Of a stretch of DNA of 64,000 nucleotides, positions 58,701 to 64,000 are shown in pieces; the first letter of the stretch is position 1; the number at the start of each line of letters is the position of its first letter. The stretch is from Endozoicomonas sp. 8E. GTDB lineage: Bacteria > Pseudomonadota > Gammaproteobacteria > Pseudomonadales > Endozoicomonadaceae. The position numbers and the translations under genes were made by a program. The notes under the pieces are model-generated. The model did not search any database and was not told where the DNA came from. It was given only the letters and a program-made list of their open reading frames with translations. The stretch is from the NCBI RefSeq assembly GCF_032883915.1, contig NZ_CP120717.1:2177697-2241696 (forward strand), given 5' to 3'.

Positions 58701-61700
58701 TTCCTCTGCCCACTCTCTTGATTTTGTGATGAATTCCTGCATTTCTTCTGAAATATAGTGGCGACGGAGATACACATCGTCGTTTTGATTGGGGTCATAT
58801 ATCTCCATGGCTTCTTCTACGGCACTCAATGTCTTGAGTACTTCAGGCATGGCTTTGGGGTGGCCTGGTGTTCTGATGTCTACCAGTTCTTCTTCCAGCT
58901 CTTTAATCCTGGAGAGCTTGTCTCTTATTGTCGACTCCAGGATGTCGCGCTTGTCCAGTGTGGTGTCTTGAGAGTGTGCTGTTGCGGCAACCGATGTTGC
59001 GGCAACCGTTGTTGTGCTAACCAGCGTAGTGCTAACCGGTGTTGGAGCAATTGATGTTGCGCTGACCGGTTGCTTGATTTCATGAGTTTTCTGGTTGATA
59101 AGCCTGGCTTTTTTTTCTGGTGGCCGGGTACTATCCCGATCATCAATGCCGGGGTCCTTTGCTGTTTGAGCATTGAGAACTCTTGTGGTATCAGCTCTGG
59201 CATCATGAGTTTGTTGTTTCGGCCCTGTCATTCGATCGGTTATCTGCTGAAGCTTTTGTAACGGGTTTTTCTGTTCTTCCTGCTCTTGTCGATTCCGATC
59301 AGGTTGTTGAATGAACTCAATCGCCTTCCTGTTAAGTTTCGGCCCTGTCATTCGATCGGTTATCTGCTGAAGCTTTTGTAACGGGTTTTTCTGTTCTTCC
59401 TGCTCTTGTCGATTCCGATCAGGTTGTTGAATGAACTCAATCGCCTTCCTGTTAAGTTTCGGCCCTGTCATTCGATCGGCCATCTGCTGAAGCTTTTGTA
59501 ACGGGTTTTTCTGTTCTTCTTGCTCTTGTCGCTTCCAATCAGGTTGTTGAATGAACTCAATCGCCTTCCTGTTAAGGTACTGCAGAATTTCCTGGTGACG
59601 GGCTTCCAGGTCTTTTTCGTTTTTCGGAGTCAGACCGAACTCTTCTTCAATTTCAGCCAGTCGAATCTCTTCATCGATGGGGTCTGTATTCTGTTGCAGA
59701 TGTCGTTGAATGTACGGAAAGATGGCTCTCCGATCGTTTTCATCGCCCAGGACTCTACCAAAACGGCCTTCAATGGCTGCCAATGTTACTTCTACGGCCT
59801 CTTCATAAAACGGTCCTTTTCCAGTAACTGCTGCGACCGCCGTCTGATGGATTTGATCAATTCTTTTTCCGATGCATCTGGCTTGTTCTTCGAGTGGTTG
59901 GGTATCATCCCAGTCATTAATACCCAGTTCTGCTGCCCGTTGGGTGTTGTAAGCTTTTCTGGCCTCTTCTCTGGCATCACGAAGTTGTTGTTCCAGCTTT
60001 GGAGTTTGTTTGATTTCCTGCTGAAGTTTCTTTAACTGGTTTTGCAGTTCTCCCGTTGCTTTACGGGTCTTTGCAAGCCCATTCTCAATTCCCTGATTGA
60101 GCACAATTACTATGGGTTTTTCCTTTTCGGTGGCAGAGGCTTTCCCCATGGCGTGTTTTAAGTGGTCTCTAAGCTGGATCATTTCTCTTTCTTTTGTCTG
60201 CCGGGCCTCCAGTTGGCTTTCCACTTCAATCAGCTGTCTGGAAATATCTCTCATGACTTTGGAAGTAAACTTTTCCACGTCCCCGGGAGTGTCAGCCTGT
60301 GCCTGATCGATATAACTGTCATCCGGTATCACTTTCAGAATATTCTGAATAAATAACGGGTTGGTAAGAAGATTTCTAAGTGCAGGTTTGAAGCTGAAGT
60401 GTTTTTCGAGTTGATTATGCATCCAGGTTGGCGTGACGACCGACGAAGTGGCCTCGATGTGTCCTATTGTGAGTTCAAATTCATCCACTCCATCTGAAGT
60501 AGCACTGGTCAATGCCTGCTGGAGATATTCATAGTATGACAGCGTCCTCAGTTCATCTTCGTATGGAAGCGTCGTTTGTCCATCTTGATCAGGTTTAGCA
60601 TTGCACTCTGCAGCTAACTCTTCAAGCAGTGCCATCTGCCTGCTTCGAATGGTGTACCGGTAGCTTTTGACCTTGTCTTTTTTAACCTGTGCTGCTGTTT
60701 CAGAGGGGGGGGTGCAGGCAAATCCTTTCGCCCAGGTATCGTAAAGGCCATCCACAAAAGCGATATCGGCCGGATTATATTTCTGACCATGGAAAACAAT
60801 AATCTCACCCGGAGCCTCAGTCACTTCCAGTTTTGGATAACCAGCAGGCACCGGATAAACCTGTGTGTCATCCTCAACGTTGACAACATAGCCGACGGGT
60901 TGATGATATGAAAACAGATCATTCAGGGCTTCCTGTTGTAAATCTTTCCCCAGAACATGAACCTGGGTATAAGCAGAGGTGGCTGCCGCGAAAAGCGCTT
61001 CATCATTGACAAAGAGCGATTGACCCAAGCGCTGCAACCCGGGAGGCTCATCGCCCGCTGCGATAAGACGCATGAAGGTGCGCCCGTTCACTTCCACGCC
61101 ACCTACTTCAATGCTGGCAAGGGCAACATAATGATCAACTTCGCCAAGGTTACCTGCTCTTTCATTCGCGCCACTGAGTAATCCGGCCAGTTGTTGTGGG
61201 CTGGCGATTTTTGTTAACGGTTCTAATGGTCGGATATCACCTGAGTGCGCACGAACAGCCGCAATTGAATCCAGAAGAGTCATTCCGTTTCTGACTTCAA
61301 TGATCAGTTTGTTGTCTTCAAGGTTATGGCTGAACCTGAATACCCCCTCATTGCCAACCTTCAGGACTTTGGTGTACTTCTGAGCAGCGTAATTCTCGTC
61401 TGTTTCAAACTCGTCAACACTGGAAACGCCACCTTCAATGCCAGAAAGCACATCCGTGAAACCTTCAGAAGGAACCTTATAGCCTGCTCTTGCCTGAATC
61501 AGATCAGGGTAGGTGGTGGTAAAGGATTTGGGTATTGGCTGCTGGTCATTTCCCAAAGTTGGCTTAACTATGATCTCACTCTGGGTAAATTCCACATGTC
61601 CACTGCCCTGAATATCGACAGACCTGACTTGCAGCCTGCGATCGGCCAGTGCCTGTGTAGCCGTAATGGAAGAGCTGATTACAATTGCCACTGCAAGTCT

Positions 61701-61727
61701 TAATGGACTGGGACGGGCATTTGTCAT
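55713..61727 (-). CDS. Giant secreted coiled-coil paralogue 9 (2004 aa)
   Basis: Signal peptide: MTNARPSPLRLAVAIVISSS...ALA, residues 1-28. N-region: to about 496. Central part: W-D-D module near 607 (INDWDDTQPLEEQARCIGKR), three tandem 40-residue units (about 716-835, KLNRKAIEFIQQPDRNRQEQ...), a decayed W-D-D module near 866, a Thr/Val/Ala/Pro linker (about 890-920), an EIDEDDDNAARLARVR region and KDYEDDATIDHQTDLIDEK near 1217. C-region: from about 1349 with FDFDDEFATILLQA, hydrophobic stretch 1831-1886. It ends GVFFESL with almost no tail. Only 28 bp separate it from the stop of the gene at 61756, so the two are probably one transcript. Function unknown. Confidence 0.93.
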   Translation of the reverse strand: MTNARPSPLRLAVAIVISSSITATQALADRRLQVRSVDIQGSGHVEFTQSEIIVKPTLGNDQQPIPKSFTTTYPDLIQARAGYKVPSEGFTDVLSGIEGGVSSVDEFETDENYAAQKYTKVLKVGNEGVFRFSHNLEDNKLIIEVRNGMTLLDSIAAVRAHSGDIRPLEPLTKIASPQQLAGLLSGANERAGNLGEVDHYVALASIEVGGVEVNGRTFMRLIAAGDEPPGLQRLGQSLFVNDEALFAAATSAYTQVHVLGKDLQQEALNDLFSYHQPVGYVVNVEDDTQVYPVPAGYPKLEVTEAPGEIIVFHGQKYNPADIAFVDGLYDTWAKGFACTPPSETAAQVKKDKVKSYRYTIRSRQMALLEELAAECNAKPDQDGQTTLPYEDELRTLSYYEYLQQALTSATSDGVDEFELTIGHIEATSSVVTPTWMHNQLEKHFSFKPALRNLLTNPLFIQNILKVIPDDSYIDQAQADTPGDVEKFTSKVMRDISRQLIEVESQLEARQTKEREMIQLRDHLKHAMGKASATEKEKPIVIVLNQGIENGLAKTRKATGELQNQLKKLQQEIKQTPKLEQQLRDAREEARKAYNTQRAAELGINDWDDTQPLEEQARCIGKRIDQIHQTAVAAVTGKGPFYEEAVEVTLAAIEGRFGRVLGDENDRRAIFPYIQRHLQQNTDPIDEEIRLAEIEEEFGLTPKNEKDLEARHQEILQYLNRKAIEFIQQPDWKRQEQEEQKNPLQKLQQMADRMTGPKLNRKAIEFIQQPDRNRQEQEEQKNPLQKLQQITDRMTGPKLNRKAIEFIQQPDRNRQEQEEQKNPLQKLQQITDRMTGPKQQTHDARADTTRVLNAQTAKDPGIDDRDSTRPPEKKARLINQKTHEIKQPVSATSIAPTPVSTTLVSTTTVAATSVAATAHSQDTTLDKRDILESTIRDKLSRIKELEEELVDIRTPGHPKAMPEVLKTLSAVEEAMEIYDPNQNDDVYLRRHYISEEMQEFITKSREWAEEKAEDLLEAIEEVFNIEIDEDDDNAARLARVRARLNDDNIQEYIRDKLQNIWQTDHLRVAFELVYFKEDPEPESPDAHITFSRGKERRPKWLDMLRRCLTYKVEEVDKRAIEGYGDFPDLTHAEHKLKICSDQNVAAKERGLALTANLARDLEVTFAENHVSLLRRQKSVLRAKIRELLNEVYKDYDDEVAKRAWNNEMAHQLNIKDYEDDATIDHQTDLIDEKLRQLDVEVFKAGEPDVYERVAVIENELDRQMDRLGPKPRYVLDREVARARQQIQWAESVLKFKLAILRRDQELFAGSRADLQVQARLEAEIETRKADIDRLKVVLAIAEKTVESDGGLFQYTPKQVKVLDAIHTFMQQHPLRKQALEVAMGLQVSAAKNNKVVPRLNCFDFDDEFATILLQARVGKDLTFDQASRIVEFFKSLKRNFPVHPSEPSGDRPENVLKEIQDLVDRAWNEIKTGAQQYSDLICGIGSAGIHSVEHEPVDLKGFSEYFASHSASGNKIITLLREGLISKVELESYIKAVKRIDGYQTVDEFKHFLGYKHGVRLPEFEGVVRILSDEGAEALMQRAFMPVTVMATGPAGMKESVAGMQEYAAAVIANCMLDDIAFDNGRRTTAFLSHVQNTLTPYANAAGLSESDLIKVIHGTLMQAHAAAVERQLKDYWVKPSAFLVQAVAWYFSSYKPLLATHTASQASTLSLSNMSFLYLLDLTYRGDYLHRMLTPFKHWLEDYRVDLDRNGQYAFHNGIEQISEVGGLAMPLGKAASSVILLKTGSMLFARQHNANPHRYRSISRLVSEIVKSMGSGQGVQIPLLHRMTPQKVKTLASATAGLVLGPVATVGAYAHGLLSGFTYAQTFGFALASSLTFDFFMNDNKMLTQWLAGPLGRSLDKINRWRGLGETDDEYLQRTAIASPQGFSETDEEYASRVRANNRMYGWTRRENYLQFRERRDRTMKLFANGWEKYFRENVPKWSFSHTESIPYSFTLGVFFESL
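59221..59580 (-). repeat. 120-bp coding tandem repeat, three copies
   Basis: The units at 59221-59340 and 59341-59460 are identical base for base. The unit at 59461-59580 differs at a handful of positions. Each encodes 40 residues, in frame. Confidence 0.97.
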
Positions 61728-61755
61728 TCTTCTGCCTCAGAGTTGGGTGCTCTTA

Positions 61756-64000
61756 TTACCGTGAAAAGCTTGATTGAGGCGCATTTCTCTTGTCATGATC
61801 TTGAGCTTTCTGATCATCGCCCCGTTGCTGCTCATAGAAGGCACCCAGAGTGTAGGAGTAAGGAATACTTTCTGCGTGGGAAAATGACCATTTAGGCACA
61901 TTTTCCCTGAGGTATTTCTCCCAGCCATTCTCGAACAGTTTCATGGTGCGATCACGGCGTTCACGGAACTGCAGGTAGTTTTCGTGTCGAGTCCAGCCAT
62001 ACAGGGTGTTATTTGCCTGAATGCGGTTTGCGTACTCTTCATCGGTTTCACTATAGCGCTGGGGTGAAGCAATGGCCGTACGTTTCACATATTCATCCTG
62101 CGTTTCACCGACGCCTCGCCAGCGATTAATCCTGTCAAGACTTCGGCCCAGGGGACCACCCAGCCATTGAGTGAGCATCTTGTTGTTGTTCATAAAAAAG
62201 TCGAAAGTGAGACTCGACGCCAGGGCGAATCCGAAGGTTTGGGCATAGGTAAATCCGGATACCAGACCGTGAACGTATGCTCCGACAGTGGCTACCGGAC
62301 CCAGCACCAGACCGGCTGTGGCAGAGGCCAGGGTTTTCACTTTTAGTGGTGTCACCCTATTCAGCAGCGGCACCTGAACCCCTTGTCCAGAACCCATGGA
62401 TTTCACCATTTCGGGGACCAGACGGGAAATGCTGCGATACATCCGGGGGTTGGCGTTGTGCTGTCTGGCAAACAACATGGAGCCGGTTCTCAGCAGAATG
62501 ACTGAGGAAGCGGCCTTGCCCAATGGCATTGCCAGCCCAACGACTTCTGAGACTTGTTCAATGGCATTGTGTTCGGCATATTGGAGGGTTCGGTCAAGAT
62601 CAACACCATAGCGTTCCAGCCAGTGCTGGAAAGGTGTCAGCATCCTGTGGGGGTAATCACCTCTGTAGGTCAGGTCCAGAAGATAGAGGAACAACATGTT
62701 CGAGAGGGACAGCGCGCTAGCCTGCCAGGCGTTATGGGCCACCAGTAGCGGTTTGTAGCTGGAGAAGTACCAGGTGACAGCCTGTACCAGAGAGGCTGAA
62801 GGTTTGACCCAGTAATCATTGAGTTGCTGCTCAAGCGCTGCGGCATGAGCCTGTATCAAGGTGCTATGGATAGCCTGGATCAGTTCTGATTCAGATATTC
62901 CGGCAGCATTGGCGTAAGGTGTCAGGGTATCCTGAACATGGGTCAGGAAAGCTGCCGTCCTGCGGCCATTGTCAAAAGCAATATCGTCAAGAACATAGTT
63001 GCCGATGACTGCAGCAGCGTACTCTTTCATGCCAGCAACAGACTCCTTCATACCCGCCGGGCCAGTCGCCGTCACAGGAGTAAAGGCACTCTGTATGAAT
63101 TCCTCAGCGCCGTTGTCGGACAGCATCTGGACGGCGGCTTTGAAGTGAGGCACATTGACGCCGTGTTTGTAGCCAAGGAAGTGTTCAAATTCATCCACTG
63201 TCTGATAACCATCGGCACCTCTGATGGCCTGCATGCAGTTCTCAAGTTCATCCTGACTGATCAGACCTTCACGCAGCAGAGCTATGATCTTGTTACCGCT
63301 GGCAGAATGGCCAGCGAAGTATTCCGAGAAGCTTTTCAGGTCTTCTGGTCCATGCTCGGCGTGGTGTATGCCTGCTGAGCCTATGTCGTAAATTTCGTCG
63401 TTGTATTGTTGTGCCCCTTTATTCATCTCATGCCTGGCCCTGTGCACCAGAGTCTGGACCTCTTCCAGAGGCTCGAAAGAGGATTCCGGGAAGGTCGTCT
63501 TCAAATGCTTGAAAACCTCCACAATCCGACTGGTCTGTTTAAACGTCAGTTTGTCTCCGGTCAGTGCCTGCAAGTGAATTGGCGCATATTCATCGTCAAA
63601 ATTGAAGGTTGTAAGACAGGGCATTGTCTTACCGCTTGTTACTGCTGATTCTGCCAGACCCATTGCAGTTTGCAGAGCCTGCCGTTTAAGAGGGTGTTGC
63701 TGCGTGAATTTGTGGATAGCTTCCAGAACGTTGGCCTGTCTCGGCGTGTACTGGAAGGGACCGTCATCATTTTCGACGGCTTTCTCGGCAGCCTTCAGGG
63801 CATCCTTCATTCTCTCAATATTTGCCTCTCTGGTTTCAATCTCAGCTTCCAGAAGGGCGTGTTCCTGAATCAGTTGCTGGATCTTGCCGCCATTACCATC
63901 ATTACCGCCCAGTTGTAACTGTTGGTTTCTCAGGGCCTTAACCCATCGTTCATTGGTATCAGCAGACTCCGGTTTAACACCCACGGCTGCTTCAATGATG
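61756..64000 (-). CDS. Giant secreted coiled-coil paralogue 10 (5' end outside window)
   Basis: The frame is open to the window edge (about 748 residues seen); the start and signal peptide lie outside. A GTG at 63984 is in frame, but upstream codons continue the family sequence (EAAVGVKPESADTNERW), so it is not the start. It shows the GLKPD/NDGNGGKIQQLIQEHALLE insert also found in paralogues 4 and 6. The C-region follows: PFQYTPRQ, FNFDDEYAPIHLQALTG, SASGNKIIALLREGLIS, AFDNGRRTAAFL, the hydrophobic stretch (DNA 62180-62350), FDFFMNNNKMLTQWLGGP and WSFSHAESIPYSYTLG. The tail ends DKRNAPQSSFSR. It is very likely co-transcribed with paralogue 9 (28-bp gap). Function unknown. Confidence 0.9.
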   Translation of the reverse strand, partial: IIEAAVGVKPESADTNERWVKALRNQQLQLGGNDGNGGKIQQLIQEHALLEAEIETREANIERMKDALKAAEKAVENDDGPFQYTPRQANVLEAIHKFTQQHPLKRQALQTAMGLAESAVTSGKTMPCLTTFNFDDEYAPIHLQALTGDKLTFKQTSRIVEVFKHLKTTFPESSFEPLEEVQTLVHRARHEMNKGAQQYNDEIYDIGSAGIHHAEHGPEDLKSFSEYFAGHSASGNKIIALLREGLISQDELENCMQAIRGADGYQTVDEFEHFLGYKHGVNVPHFKAAVQMLSDNGAEEFIQSAFTPVTATGPAGMKESVAGMKEYAAAVIGNYVLDDIAFDNGRRTAAFLTHVQDTLTPYANAAGISESELIQAIHSTLIQAHAAALEQQLNDYWVKPSASLVQAVTWYFSSYKPLLVAHNAWQASALSLSNMLFLYLLDLTYRGDYPHRMLTPFQHWLERYGVDLDRTLQYAEHNAIEQVSEVVGLAMPLGKAASSVILLRTGSMLFARQHNANPRMYRSISRLVPEMVKSMGSGQGVQVPLLNRVTPLKVKTLASATAGLVLGPVATVGAYVHGLVSGFTYAQTFGFALASSLTFDFFMNNNKMLTQWLGGPLGRSLDRINRWRGVGETQDEYVKRTAIASPQRYSETDEEYANRIQANNTLYGWTRHENYLQFRERRDRTMKLFENGWEKYLRENVPKWSFSHAESIPYSYTLGAFYEQQRGDDQKAQDHDKRNAPQSSFSR

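Noticed and set aside
63900-63984. GTG at 63984 as the start of the last gene
   Set aside because: Family sequence continues upstream in frame to the window edge; the true start is outside.

Overview
The window comes from a bacterial chromosome, most likely a marine gammaproteobacterium of the Endozoicomonas type. This is an inference from the style of the large secreted proteins, the transposase families and the intergenic repeats; no rRNA or core gene is present to confirm it. No tRNA, rRNA or CRISPR array was seen.

Layout. Two blocks on the minus strand form one array of giant paralogous genes. Block one (1-24662) holds a 3'-cut copy, then copies of 3206, 1575 and 2063 aa. Block two (32605-64000) holds copies of 1893, 1941, 1629, 1677 and 2004 aa, then a 5'-cut copy. 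That is ten paralogues (eight complete), plus a relic of an eleventh at 24915-25105. Each complete copy has a Sec signal peptide ending in A-x-A, a conserved N-terminal region of about 480 residues, a central part of very variable length, and a conserved C-terminal region of about 550-660 residues with a hydrophobic stretch and the motif WSFSHAESIPYSYTLG. The central part is built from coiled coil and short helical modules. I do not recognise the family. The proteins should be exported, and the array looks like a recombining, mosaic locus for cell-surface or secreted proteins.

Between the array genes lie mosaic repeats made of the perfect 20-bp hairpin ATTCCCGCGAAGGCGGGAAT (16 copies), used as inverted pairs around a roughly 90-bp core, with 21-bp minisatellites attached. 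This matches the described plan of neisserial dRS3/NIME repeats, which are also associated with surface-protein genes.

Between the two blocks (about 25.1-32.6 kb) is an accessory island, mostly on the plus strand. It holds a small coiled-coil protein, a REP-associated tyrosine transposase (RAYT) and an internally deleted relative, an IS4-family relic, an AbiEi/AbiEii type IV toxin-antitoxin pair, and an AAA ATPase-DUF4276 (TOPRIM-like) pair that resembles a defence module. The island is bracketed by two closely similar copies of the 3' end of an array gene, so it appears to sit where an array gene was lost or split.
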